From Mesaphorura yosii (Eukaryota; Arthropoda; Collembola; Poduromorpha; Tullbergiidae), in assembly GCA_009869945.1 (NCBI GenBank), contig WIXG01000007.1:434001-498000 (forward strand): a stretch of DNA of 64,000 nucleotides. Reading direction: 5' to 3'. The notes under the pieces are model-generated. The model did not search any database and was not told the origin of the DNA. It saw only the letters and a list, made by a program, of their open reading frames with translations. Position numbers and translations under genes: made by a program. This document shows positions 24,309 to 36,316 of this stretch, one piece after another. Position 1 is the first letter of the stretch, and every line of letters begins with the position of its first letter.

Positions 24309-25181
24309 ATGAATCCGACATCTCCTCCATTGCTGCACGAAAGGCGCTTTTGTCTCTCCCTGTTTATCAGTCAAGTGATTGTAGTTTTGGTCTGTGCGCT
24401 TTTCCTGTACTTTACATTAATCGTTCCCTCACGGGACGCAAACACAGCGTCCGAAACCGGAATCAGTGAATTCAATTACACGGAACCCGGAAGTGCATTG
24501 ACGTCAACAGACGATTTTCCTTCGCCCGTGTCCGCGTCCGAAGAAGTTGGTGAAGTATCTGAATGCATTTTCATACCAAGCAAGAAGCTGCCAAATTGTA
24601 TCAATGAGTCAAAAAGTTGGAATAACGCATCGTGCAGACTACTGATTAAACTTTCCTGCAATGGCACTGACTATCAATTAGAAGAGGATGAAGACACTGC
24701 CGCTACAGTATACTGCCCAAGCTCAGAGGATTCACATTTCGAGCTAATTTTGTAAGTTTATTTAGTTCATTTTTAGACTTTGACCAATGTGACCTCCATT
24801 TTGTGCAGGCATCTCGAAAGAGGGAATGAGATCTTCGCTTGCGCCTTCATCGAAGAAGATAGTAATGGATCTCAATGCCGCAACGATGCAGATGCAACAG
24901 ATTCCAATTTCTGTCCCGGGTTGCTTCTCTCTTGTACGTGTGGAAACTCGAACCTGACAGCGACTATGAAGCTTCTTGTCTCCGAAACTACTGAATCAGT
25001 AGCAAGGCAGGATGTCTCGTGGAGCAACTTTCCTTCAAATGTGATGCGATCCGATGGTTCAGTCCTCGCGATTACGAAGGAATCAAGCCCAGACTCCAAA
25101 TCACAAAGTGGACAGTTTATCACAAAATCCAATGCTGAGGAATCAGAAACAATTGACGCCGCGGAATCGGAGTTCGAATAG
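24309..25181 (+). CDS. Single-pass type II membrane protein, unknown family
   Basis: Two exons, 24309-24751 and 24809-25181, 816 nt, 271 residues. A short cytosolic start (MNPTSPPLLHERR) is followed by one strong membrane helix (LSLFISQVIVVLVCALFLYFTLIV, residues about 16-39) and an acidic, Ser/Thr-rich outer part with about ten Cys residues in a central region (CIFIPS..., SCRLLIKLSC, VYCPSS, FACAF, NFCPGLLLSCTC) and several N-glycosylation sites. The last 70 residues are polar and probably unstructured. The paired Cys argue for a small disulfide-bonded ectodomain. I do not recognise the family and assign no function. Splice sites GTAAGT/TTGTGCAG, the AATAAA at 25312 and clean framing support a real gene. 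Confidence 0.7.
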
Positions 25182-25460
25182 GCGACTGAATGAGATCGGA
25201 CGGAAGACGACGCACCAATTACACTTTGTTGCCCTGTGAAATCTTAATTGGATTATTCTGTGATCGAAGAAACCTAGTTTCAGTATGAAGTTTGTGAACG
25301 AATACGACTTAAATAAATAAAATTAATTTCCCTTTATCCCTACCACGACAACAGGTCTCTTATCAAACATCTTTTCTTTTTTATTTAACGTTTCCCATAC
25401 AGAATCTGAACAGTGTCCACCATACAAATACAAAACCAGTAGAAGTATGTTAGTTGGAAT

Positions 25461-26242
25461 TTACTTCTTCTTGGACACACCGACCGTTCGTCCACGTCGT
25501 CCAGTGGTTTTGGTGTGCTGACCTCGGACTCGAAGACCCCAGTAATGACGAAGCCCACGATGAGCACGAATCTTCTTCAGACGTTCAAGGTCTTCACGCA
25601 ATTTAGTTTCCAAGTTATTTGAAATAATCTGTAACGTGGTAAAGAAAAATTGATGGATTAAGCCCATTTCGTTCGTACGTCAATTGATTGAGACGGAAAT
25701 CAAAAGTTTCGAAGAACTTACCTGTGAATATTTACCATCCTTAATGTCCTTTTGTCTGTTCAAGAACCAATCCGGGATTTTATACTGCCGGGGATTCTGC
25801 ATTATCGTAATTACTTTCTCAACCTACGAGAAAAACCACATAATTGTTCATTGGTATTAGCGTAAAAACATTTAGATCGAAGCCGAAGTTTTATAAAGCT
25901 CACTTCTTCCTCTGTCAACTCTCCAGCCCGTTTTGTAAGGTCGATGTCAGCCTTCTTGAGGACCACATTCGAGTACCGGCGTCCAACTCCCTTAATGTTA
26001 GTCATGGCGAACATAATTTTTGTCTTGCCATCGATATTGGTGTTCATCACTCGAAGAATGTGCTGGAATTTCTCAGGTATGACCAACGACTGTAAAAGAT
26101 ATCAAAAATGAGCGTACTAATGGGCACAGATGTCCATTTCGACATAGCCGGGGAAGCCGGTGCGGGCTGGCGTATGCACTTTCTTAATTACTGAACTAAT
26201 CATTTCTAATCCATGTTTAGCCAAGAAAATTACACTTACCAT
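25461..26242 (-). CDS. RpS18: 40S ribosomal protein S18 (uS13)
   Basis: Exons 26242-26240, 26089-25904, 25823-25722, 25628-25461; 459 nt, 152 residues, the same length as the human protein. The first coding exon holds only the ATG, an intron position also found in human RPS18. Sequence landmarks are [79 protein letters not shown] and the basic end [13 protein letters not shown]. It sits in the head of the small subunit near the P site and contacts the large subunit across bridge B1b. AATAAA lies about 80 bp past the stop. The gene is convergent with the 24309 gene. Confidence 0.99.
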
Positions 26243-26718
26243 CTTGGATATATCCTGGAACACTAAACTCGCCTTTCTTGAATTAGATTTTAGGTTTCAA
26301 TGACTTAATTTCCAATTTTAACAGATATCCATTTACAGAATGAAATTCACGAGCAGGCTGTATAAATCCACACTGCATTCAACTGTGCTACGTAGGGCTC
26401 GACATGTGTAGTCGATCCTTATGGCTTTGGAAGAGCAGCGGCATGCTTGTGCAGGCCTCAGCCGTTACACGAAAGAGGGCGCGAAAGCGTTCATCTTTGA
26501 GTTCGTGATCAAATCCATCTCAGGCATTTGCATTTGCCCAAGAGCAAAAATGAAGAAAAGCGAACGGACACGTCTCAAGGTACCCCATTTATTGCATACA
26601 AAGTGTAACACACACACAATTAAAAAACTTGTGAACTACCTTAAAACTAAAGACAAGAGCATTAGATCTAATGTTTTAGTGGAAATAATACAGAAGACTT
26701 GAGCATTGCTGTTGAAAA
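26243..26718. other. Intergenic: RpS18 upstream and P450 3' UTR
   Basis: Contains the RpS18 promoter and, on the minus strand, the P450 3' UTR with an AATAAA near 26590. An open stretch on the plus strand at 26421-26702 (about 90 codons) lacks any recognisable domain and is probably chance. Confidence 0.5.
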
Positions 26719-28771
26719 CTAGTGCGAGTGTATCTTGACCAAAGTATTAAACGGAACAGGAGCGATTGTCAGTGCCTTTGTGTAGTCACTTCCAGGTACG
26801 CCAAGCTCTGGATCGGGAAGAAATGTAAAGTGCTGCATGAAGCAGGCGATGGCCATGAACAGTGTGTTTTTGGCAACACTTTGGCCGATGCAATCACGTT
26901 TACCTGAAAAGCAATTGAAGCATTATTACAGTTTACAGTCTTACACTGGGAACTAATGAAAAGCAAGTCCTTGCAATTTGCAGATCCTTACCGAATGAAA
27001 ACGTAACAATCTTTTCCGTGTTGATCAACTGATTCTTATCGTTCAGAAAACGTTCAGGACGGAAAGCCCATGGATCACCCCAAACTGATTTATCGTTATT
27101 CGCAGTGTAGTTGTTGATCAAGACATTGCAATTCTGTCATTCATTCATAACATGTCATAATCAGTATTCGTAATCAATATGAAACAAAAATCTCAAAATG
27201 ACTTACGACTGGCATTTCGTAGCCCGCAACTTTGCATGGAGCTCGGACTCTCCTTGGGGTGAGTGGAACGACAGAGTTAGTACGAAGCACTTCATACGCA
27301 AACGCGTCCACGTATGGCAACCTGGAAGTAAGAAATGAAGCAATTTAGCCTAGCACCTAGCTACCTTTATCCGAAATAATGAAAATAGCAGACATGCACC
27401 CGTACATTGGCTTATCTGAGAGCTGGACCCAACGATCTTTTCCAACGACGCGATCAATATCGTCTTGTAGCCTCTTTTGAATATGAGGATTTTGGACCAA
27501 GTGTCGGACTACAAACGCTGTGCTATTTGCTGTTGTTTCTGATCCAGCAGCGAAGATGTCATTTATCACAGAAATCAGGTTTTCGTCTAACAGAAACGAA
27601 AAATATTGCAATCAGAGCAGAGTTTAATAGTAAGAATAAGAACTCGATGCCAACGCAGAACATTACCTGTGAAAATTGGTGCATCATAATCGTCATGTTT
27701 AGGCCCTTCATCAATTCTTTTCAACATCACCTCAATGAAATTCTTTGGATTCGACTTGTACTCGCCAGTTTCACGAAACGATGTGATCTCATCCTGCAAT
27801 GGACCAAAAATATTCCATCATCTGTGCTGAGATCCACGGTGCTGCATGAAAATTGTGGCCCTTACCCTGAAAAACTTGAGCATCTTCTTTGTGGATCTCT
27901 GACTTTGAGCGAAGCCGGACATTTCCGGTGCCCAATCCTTCAAAAATGGAAACGCGCCTAGAGCACCACTGGCAAAATTGGAAGTTTTATACCAGTCACT
28001 GACGCAATCAACGAAATCATGCAATTTCGGGTCGTCTTGTGAAAATCGTATTCCCGTCATCGAGGCATAAATGATGTTCACAAAAGCCGCATTGAATGCA
28101 AGGTCTATCAGCAGTAGTCCGTTGTTCTCCGCCGTTTGTTTCTTGACTCGTTCAATCAACACTTGAAATTCTTCTAAGATCAAATCGTCCATCGATCTCA
28201 GTTTACCAAATCCAAAGTCCTTGAGTGTCCGATGAGTGAATCTTCGAGTTACTCGCCAGGTGTTGAATGTCGAGAAGAACAAACCTGCAGTCAACGATCA
28301 AACAGATTAAAAACATAAATGGCTCAATTTAGAATTCAAGTCGTACCATTTTCTGTGCTGTCGAAGCATCTATCGAGCAGCCAATCTTCATTGTGTCGAT
28401 CCCCGAATTCATCCATGAGCAAGACTTCCTTGACTTCCTTCCATCCGCTGACCACGACTGCAAGAAGCAAAAATAGTCAAAATGATGAGACATCCCAGAT
28501 TCACTTGACTCCCATTTTGATCCGCATTTCATGAATCGCATTCCTTACTGGTATCGACCACACCAAGTTTTATCATGTGAATGTTTCCATATTTCTTTGA
28601 TAGTTTGTCAATCGCTCGGAATGGCTGATCTGCATCGGCCCGAATCACCTCGATAAGGTTCCCAATGAGCGGGTACGGAAAGGGCCCTGGCGGCCAGTTT
28701 CTGCGTTGGATCTTCACCTTTAAGTAGTAAAGCGCTATGATCACCGCTATTAGTACAACGTACATCAACAT
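26719..28771 (-). CDS. Cytochrome P450, CYP2 clan
   Basis: Eight exons (28771-28549, 28457-28347, 28284-27866, 27793-27667, 27586-27400, 27321-27207, 27133-26992, 26903-26719) total 1509 nt, 502 residues, full length. A microsomal haem-thiolate monooxygenase anchored in the endoplasmic reticulum. Seen in order: N-terminal anchor (MLMYVVLIAVIIALYYL), proline hinge NWPPGPFPYPLIGNL, the C-helix WRVTRRF, I-helix AAGSETT (oxygen activation), K-helix EVLR, the FRPERFL meander, and the haem loop FSFGKRDCIGQ with the Cys ligand. The short Pro-rich hinge and FRPERF point to the microsomal CYP2 clan. Substrate unknown: ecdysteroid, juvenoid or xenobiotic oxidation are all possible. A broken relative lies 8 kb away at 36317-37185. 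Confidence 0.95.
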
Positions 28772-29909
28772 TTTGAATGAATTAAAGCACACGAGTGAGG
28801 AGCAGACGATTCAATTCAACAATGCAGTAGGTAATCAAATCCTCTCAATGACTATCTGATGAATGAAACTGATTTCATCTGTGCCCAAGACTCATAAACT
28901 CATATACATACATGAGGCCTCCCTTCCCAAATGAGGATAATGCGAATGATACTGGAACCTGGAGACTACGCACGCAGTGCAGGTTCATTTGACAAGTTAA
29001 CCTTGAACGCACATTCAAGATGAAATTGATAAAAAATGACACGAGCCAAGGTTTTAGCCAATGGGATATATAGCCAATATGTGTTGATAAATACATTTGC
29101 CAAAACAAAAACTAGTTTTGTACTTGTTTGTGTTCGCATGCGGCAAGAATTTGCACACCATTTCATTGCCAATAACCTCCTCCCGGTTACGTTGTTGGCT
29201 GGATTTACTCTTGGCTTCGATAAGTATTTTTCCACTCTGTATCCAGGTAATTTAATTGCCAGTCGGATGGAGTGAGAGTGATTAAATGATACATGTCCTC
29301 CCGTTCAAATGGAAAAGATGGCATATCGGCTCTTGGCTGTTACCTGTGAATTTTTTGCTACATGTTTAATTAACTGGCGTGACTGCGACTCGTCAACGTG
29401 ATTCGCGTGCTGTATGCATTAAAATGCTGAAAAGAGTACTCACAATATACCATCAATTCTGTTATATTGGGCCCTATTATTGAAACAAGGCAACTTCGGA
29501 GCACTCAAGTTGAGGTTGAGGATGTCCAGTTTTTCGCGGTTATGTAAGCAGTACAGCGACAGCGACATAGACTGTTAATCGTTTTAGGAACTTCTTGGCC
29601 TTGCAATCCAAGGCCCATCAGCTCAAGTAACTCTCGATTTGGTGCAGTTGTCGTAACCCCGCAATAATGCAACTTAGTACTAAAAAAGAAGAATGACAAA
29701 CTGCAGTACGCGCAGCAATTACTTGCAGTATGCACACAGTTCATGACCTGAATTTCGCTGCATCTTCTCCAGAGGAATGAACTTAACTGATACAACTCGC
29801 TACCAAATCGTTCAGCTTGATAATCAGCGACAAATGGCGACAAGTAAAAATGTGAAACCGACGACTGGGACCTGGAACTGCTCCTGCGGGCAATGCCTTT
29901 GCGGAAAGA
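28772..29909. other. Intergenic between P450 and ZC2HC1-like gene
   Basis: Upstream region of both divergent genes. No coding exon or repeat supported. The open frames here have no splice sites or domain match. Confidence 0.45.
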
Positions 29910-30456
29910 ATGGCTGAAGCAGCAGCGAAAAATCTGAGACTTGGGCCCTGTAAATATTGTGGCCGCAAATTTCAAGATAGTCGCCTCGAAGATCATCAGC
30001 GAATTTGTGCACGGCTTCAGAAGAAGAGTCGCAAGCCTTATGACAGTCAACGTCGTCGTCTCAGCGGAACTGTGGCAGAGCCATTTCTCAAGACGGGGAA
30101 AAAATCTCAAAAGCCAGAGGTTCGCCGGATAATCGAATTGAGCAGTACTTAGTTGTGGGTATTAAAAGCTCATTAACGATTTCATTTGCCAGCATCCATC
30201 GAACAACTGGAGAAAGGAACATGACGAACAAGTTCAAGCCATACTCATTGGCACGGCGATTGAGGAGCACTTAACTGCTGGAGGCAAGTACCTGCGTCTG
30301 ATTACGCGGATTATGTCCAGTGTCCGTTCTGTGGTCGCTGTTTCAGCGAAGACGCTGCTGGAAGACATAACTTGCAAAGACATGGTCGACACTAAACCTG
30401 CCGGTGGATTTGGGACTGAAAACGCATTTGCAAGCACGAGACTTGCGAAAAAGTAG
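29910..30456 (+). pseudogene. ZC2HC1-like C2HC zinc-finger gene, probably damaged
   Basis: Two exons, 29910-30119 and 30193-30456. The first encodes an intact C2HC finger (PCKYCGRKF... DHQRIC), then the family features YDSQRRRLSGT and, in exon 2, NNWRKEHDEQVQAI, matching ZC2HC1A/B proteins. The second finger, DYVQCPFCGRCFSEDAAGRH (about 30303-30362), is present but in a different frame from the sequence on either side: one base seems lost near 30288, and about five near 30366 where the final Cys of the finger should be. The flanking frame stays open from 30193 to 30456, so a transcript could still make a protein with only one finger. Either a decaying copy or a sequencing error; the real gene may be elsewhere. 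Confidence 0.55.
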
Positions 30457-31216
30457 CTGGTCGGGCTCAAGCCATTGCACTGCAATGATTCACCTTCAGA
30501 GGTCACCTTTCTTTATTGGCTAGGAAGTTGAACTTGGTAACAACGAACAATGTACTAAATTGTAAATGCACACGCAATGCAACGAATCCGATTGCAATAC
30601 AAAACGCAATTCAAAATTGAAGGTGAACTAAACCCAAATAATAAAACTGAACTCAATACAATACAGGTGCTAAAATACTGATGAATTGACCCAACAATGA
30701 ATAATAGCATAAATGAATGACGACTAGGATACGCACTCGGTACACATGATACACAATTCTCAATGAGATTGAGTCAATGAAGACAATGATACAAACTAAA
30801 ACTAAATGACAAATGTATTGCACAATTAAGTCCACAAAAAGAGTTCAAATTCAGAGAACGACTAGAAAGGAAAACATAAACAAGCGTTGACTGATTAATA
30901 GTAGGCTTGCTAAATTAAAATACGAAGATAAGTCGCTTGTAAAGATTATACTCAATTGGACGGAGTTTTGACTGATTCGGAGCCATAAACAAGTTTGCTT
31001 GTAAGCAAAAATTTCTAAACCTGGTACAAGCTGGAAACGCACCTCGAAATTCTATTTGGCTGTCGCAATTAAATGAAAATAGAGACAATCAACTAAAATT
31101 GATTAATCTGATACAAAAATCAGTCCACTAAAACACTCTAAATAGTTATGTAGTAAACAAAATACTCTGAATGTCTTTTCTCGCAATTTGCTTCGGCCCA
31201 CAAAATAAGTGAGTCC
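30457..31216. other. Intergenic, very AT-rich
   Basis: Between the ZC2HC1-like gene and the 3' end of Scratch. Mostly A/T-rich simple sequence; it probably holds the Scratch 3' UTR. No other feature seen. Confidence 0.45.
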
Positions 31217-32734
31217 TCAGCCTGAAGATCCGGTCGACGAAGATGGAGACGACGAGCTCGACATGGTCACAGTTCGACTTGTCACCAGTTTGTAGCTATG
31301 GTCCAGGTCCTGTTTAATTGCAGATAGTGCAGTGGCCTTTGGATTCTCATGTAGTCTTTTCCTGGACCTGGACTTCGACAACGCGGCATTGGAACCGCTG
31401 ACTGATATTCTGTTCCCGTTGCCAATACTTGTTGCTGCCACTCCTGCTTTCATGCACGAAGACTCAATGTGCTTGGACAAATATGACTTTAGGCCAAATT
31501 TCTTGTTGCAGCGAGAGCAGGTGTAAGGTTTCTCGGTTGAATGTGTCTGAGTGTGAGCCCTGAACACATTAGGCCGTCATTTACTTTGAGATATTGGACT
31601 GGTTGTGTAGTTGTTTATTGAAGGATTCTTACCTTAAATTGGATTTGTCCGCAAACTTCTTGTTACAGCTCGGGCATTCAAATGGCTACACAGAAAGCAA
31701 TAGAATAGCAATAGAAAGAATATTAGTGCTCCGAGTCAAAAATTAACAAGAAGCTTCACCTTTTCTCCCGTATGTGTCCGAATGTGGCCCTGAAGCAACC
31801 ACGGACGGGAGAAGAGTTTTCCACAGTACGGACATTTGCAACCCTGAGATTGACACATGCAAGTTGGAAGTTAATGACGCGTCTCATTTTGCCTCACCCT
31901 TTTTATGTTCTTTCATGAAGACGAAATCTAACCTGGTTGTGAGTCCTGAGATGCATCGAAAACGCTGGCATTGACACATACACCTTGTCGCAATAAGGAC
32001 ACGTCTTGACAGCGTTGGAATCCGCGGTGGAACGATGTGTTTGGCGATGACGAAGCAAATTAGACAATGTGGAATAGCCCTTGCCACATTCAGCACACGA
32101 ATGGAGATTCTGACCCTGGCTGCTGTTTTGAATTCTGGTTTCATTTCCAAGCCTCTGGCTGCTTGTGATGCTTTCATTACTACTGCTGCACGTGCTTTCT
32201 GGATTATAACTATCGTCGGTCTCGTTGTCCATGAATTCTGGGGCATCATACGCGATTGTAGTCTTTGGCTTGTTTTTCAGGTTGTCGCCATTGTACGTAA
32301 TGAACGACGATGAGGTGGAGTCTGCCACAATTGAGATGCTGACCTGAAATTTCCGACTCCGAGCATTACAAAATAAATTCTTACGACATTGGATACTGAG
32401 AAATAAGAGTCCGACTTACTTCTGCGAGCTGTCTCAAATTGAAAAAGTCCAACTTTTTGAGAGACAAGTTGACCGGTTCTTCTTCAATTTCCTCCTCTTC
32501 ATAGCTGTCGTTGAGGTCTGGCCGATAGCCGTAGCAATCGTTCACAGGCCGAATTTCGAGGTCAGGGAGGTCGAGTTTCTTGGGCCCAACGACAAGAGAT
32601 CCGTGCTTGCGCACGTCGTTGTTGTTGTTTTCAGCATCCTCTTTGCAAAGTGGCAACTGTTGTCGCCAAGAAATTGGAATATTCAAGTTGTACAGGTCAT
32701 AACGCTTATTGGTTAGGAGAAAAGCCTTGGGCAT
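31217..32734 (-). CDS. scrt: Scratch-family zinc-finger transcriptional repressor
   Basis: Exons 32734-32420, 32343-31933, 31843-31760, 31685-31633, 31559-31217; 1206 nt, 401 residues. The protein starts with a SNAG repressor motif ([10 protein letters not shown]) and has an acidic stretch running into EPVNLSLKK, which fits the CtBP co-repressor site PxDLSxK. Five C2H2 fingers follow from about residue 180: [68 protein letters not shown] and [19 protein letters not shown]. VSMPAxSMH and LKSYLxKH mark Scratch rather than Snail. Scratch proteins bind E-boxes and promote neuronal fate by repressing non-neural genes. The Ser-rich tail ends SSSTGSSG. The gene is flanked upstream by several kb with no genes, as expected for a developmental regulator. 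Confidence 0.93.
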
Positions 32735-35700
32735 TGTTGCACCAACAAAGTAGATTCAGCCGCAGCACAGTTTCACATTTAGAACCGTGCAATTTAGTAA
32801 GAAATTGAAATTTTTGATATTTACAGACAAACTGCGATCAATTCCAAACTCCAGTGCGTTAAAACTAAAGACTTTAGGAGCTAAAGCGAGGAGAAAGGAA
32901 AGGAGCACCCACCGACTGACTACTGGCTCGCCCTGGTTGAGTGTGACTACATAAAATCTAAAATGAGCTCACAAATGTTTTTCGGAGCATAAAACCGGAG
33001 ACTGCTCGCATTTATTAAAAGTGAGTCTTATTTTCTCCGAAAATAACTCCTCTGCATTCTCAGGCATCAGGCAGGAGTAGGCATAAGGCGGATTCCGCCG
33101 CAGATGAGCAAGAAGCCTACCTTTTGTACTTCCAAAATATTCCACATGTCCTCTCCTGAACGCTCAGGAAGCGACCGTACGCGAAAGATTAAAGCGGAAG
33201 AACAGAACCAAAAGGCGAAGATGAGACGAAGGGGAGAAATGGAAGTGTGACTCGTGCTACTATTTATTACCACGATGATCATCATCGTCGGCTCCTGCTT
33301 AAAATCTTGTGCAACTCTTTTGCAACTGCACTGCAACTGGCTTGGCTCGAGTTGACTTTTAAAGGGAGTATTTAAACTCACCACCGATTTCTTATTGAAG
33401 CTACCCACTTTCCCAGCCTGTCATACAGTTGTAGTTGGTGTCATGGTACGTGAGTCAGAGCGCAGACGTTTCGGAATATGTTGGATCCGGTGAATGAGCA
33501 ACTGGTTGGCATTTCTGCGTCTTGCGTATTGCTCAAGATGCACGAAACAGGAAAGAGCTTCTTCATTCAAACGAAGGAAAATAAGATGCTAAGTTTGCAA
33601 GTTTCGAAGAAATCTGAAATCCGGACAGAAAGAGAGCAGCGCGACATTTCCATCAACACTGTCGTAATTGCGAATAAAACTTGAAATCGCCCACTCGAAA
33701 ATTAAAGGCTTCTTCCTAAAAATATGTTATTTATTTCTACAACCGTAAGCAGGTAAATCGCGGGCAACAAAACTATCCGAGAAATCTCAGTAGTCAGCAG
33801 AAGTTGAAGCAATTAACAAGATAGCAGCCATTACAGACAACTGAGCACGACACCCGCGCGAGTAAGAAAAAGACAAGCTCCGGGTGTTTGAACGACAAAT
33901 TTTTCTCGCAAAGCCAGCCACACATATTCAAAGGTAAAGTGACGCGAAGTGAAGCGGATCGGACCAGCAGGCATATGGACGCGTGCCTTAAGTAAATTGA
34001 CAGATTTTCCGGTTTCTTCTACAACTGTAGAAAGACGCAAGTCGAAAAGTGTTCGTCTCACTTGTGACTGTAACTTCAAATTAAAGCAACCTGGAATCTG
34101 GGGTTGGTTGCTATTGCATTGCTGCCTTGTCTGGTTTGTGAATTGTGAGTTCTGACTCGTGACAAACCGAACCGCTTGCGCTGCAAATCAAGTCAGGCCG
34201 GTACAACTTGTCAGAGTCTGAATGAAGATCATTCAGAGAAGAGGACCAGAGTAGGCAGGAAGAAAGCACCCAAAATTGTTTAAAAATAACACAACACGTA
34301 GCAGGGACAGTAGGCGAAGAAGAGGAAGAAGAAGAAGAAAACATCTGTTGAGCTCCTTTACGGCCACGGCATGCAGCTACGACGAAAATGGCTCGGAGGA
34401 AGCAGTTGCATCACGCACCGTCGCGTCGTAAAGATCATGCCGATGATCAAAACGAACATGAACACGTACGCGTCTCGTACTCGCGCAAGGAGTTTATAAA
34501 TGTCCGGAAACATAAAGCCGGAGCAGAGTGGTAATAATAAGGTTCACTTGTGGTTGTGGCTGGCTTCTTAGAATTCATAATGAATTGAAAGATGTTTTAT
34601 GTGGAGGAAGTTATGAACCCGAATTCTTTTACGATGATCACGAATGAGATAAATTATATGCAAATGAATGACACTGCTGGCTGGTTGTGGCTGCTTCGGG
34701 ACTTGGGCTCATGTGACAACTCAGAGCTCAAGACGACAGACGGGAATACAAGTATGAGACATATCGACATACTTGCCAAAACACTGAGGGTAAAATATTA
34801 TTCATAATTATTGATGAGCCGTGAGCCGCGCGCGTTTCTATGCTTGTTTTTCTCGTCCTGGTTTCGACTCACTTCCGTTCTATTCTGAAGAAGTATCAAG
34901 TTCCAGACGTCACTTCATAATCTTCAGATTCAGATTTGATTTATTACGCAAAATTCATTGGGCCCATCACGTCGAGGCATTCAAGTTTCATGAGAATGTA
35001 CGTCAGATTCTCCGTTCTTTTTCAATTTCTGCACTTTGTGGTTACAAACCTCAAGAAATGCTCAAGAATTCGGGCCAGCTCGCTTAATTTCAGTCGATAG
35101 TTTCAAAATCAGAACTCGAGAGACCACAAATCACTCAAATCTTGTGGGCACTTGAGCTGAAATTCATATTACGTCTGTTTTGCATTAAAATCGGCCTGCT
35201 TTCTTCTTGACTTATCAGTATTCAGGCATTTGCTCCGATTTAGATTTCAGTGGTTCCAAAGTTTCACATCCGGCAATGCCATTTGCTTTGCTAGCTGAGA
35301 AAAATTCAGATGCGGGTTTCGACTTTTGCGTTTTGCGGACGATCTGTGAGTTGAATGAGTTCAGTTCCCAAATTCCAAAAAGCATGGCGATAACGTTTCA
35401 GTTTTAGACTTTAGCCGAACATTTCAAAAATCAGACGAAGAAATGACGTTGCTTTTGCGGCAGACACCTGTGACTTCTCTCAAAGTGGTTTTCCATTTCT
35501 TTCTGGCAGCCATCCCAAACTTTTCTTTCATCTCTAATGTAAATATAGCAATGATCATCATTTCATAATGACAGAATTACTTCATGCTCAGGCGTTGCTG
35601 TACGAGAACCAAGTCAATAGTCAAAGGAGTCTCGTCTGGTTCGTTGCTGGGTCTCACAAAAGAGCCCTGACACTAATTTAATTATAACTACAACCATTTT

Positions 35701-36316
35701 ACTCTTTTGTGCACAAATTCCAATTTTCAAACCAACTATAACTTTATCTTCGTTTACTCTTTTCTATACATGTGGTAGAGTTACTGACAAACGCCAATGA
35801 GCATAATCGTGCAGCTTTTGCGAATGAGGAATGAGATCAATAACAAGAAATGATGGAGTGAATCAAATTGGCATAATTTGTATTGCACAAAGGTAGACTC
35901 GTAGTTGTTGGATGGCTCAAAATGAATGGGAACACCAAATATCTAAGATCAAGATCAGTTTATTTTTAGGACGGATGCTGATGGTGATGCACTATGACGG
36001 TGTAAAGCCTGTTGCGCCAGGAGTGCGTTAGTCATGTGTTTATTTGTTCTGAGCTGCTGCCACTAAAGTACAAGCTAGTGTGATCGTGCTAAACTCAGAG
36101 CTGAGTGCGAAAGGAAAGAAAAGATGCTTCCATGGACCAAACAAGCACGAATAAGGTTGAATCTCTCCGACTCAACACAAACGCAGATGCCCATTTAGGC
36201 ACACGCACATGGACACGGGTACGGCTCAATTGTGCAGTACAAATAAATATGAACTGATAATTTTTATAAACTTCCTCGAATCGAACAAATATACAAACAT
36301 AAAGCTTTCGGTGATC
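32735..36316. promoter_or_regulatory. Large gene-poor region upstream of Scratch
   Basis: 3.6 kb with no supported exon. It contains a short AGA/GAA purine microsatellite around 34318-34340 and many short AT-rich blocks. Its position 5' of a developmental gene makes enhancers likely, but no specific site can be assigned from sequence alone. Open frames in the region (for example 33067-33408 and 34821-35087) look like chance. Confidence 0.4.

Noticed and set aside
26421-26702. 93-codon plus-strand frame between RpS18 and the P450
   Set aside because: No recognisable domain, and the P450 3' UTR and polyadenylation signal overlap it on the other strand.
29505-30110. Long minus-strand open frame of about 200 codons
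   Set aside because: It is antisense to the ZC2HC1-like exon, has no domain, signal peptide or splice support, and its composition mirrors the real exon.
31217-32734. Call of Snail, Slug or Escargot
   Set aside because: SNAG and the RPWLLQGH finger fit all, but VSMPAxSMH and LKSYLxKH are Scratch signatures.
33067-34155. Several 60-110-codon frames on both strands
   Set aside because: Scattered, overlapping, with no domain or splice support.
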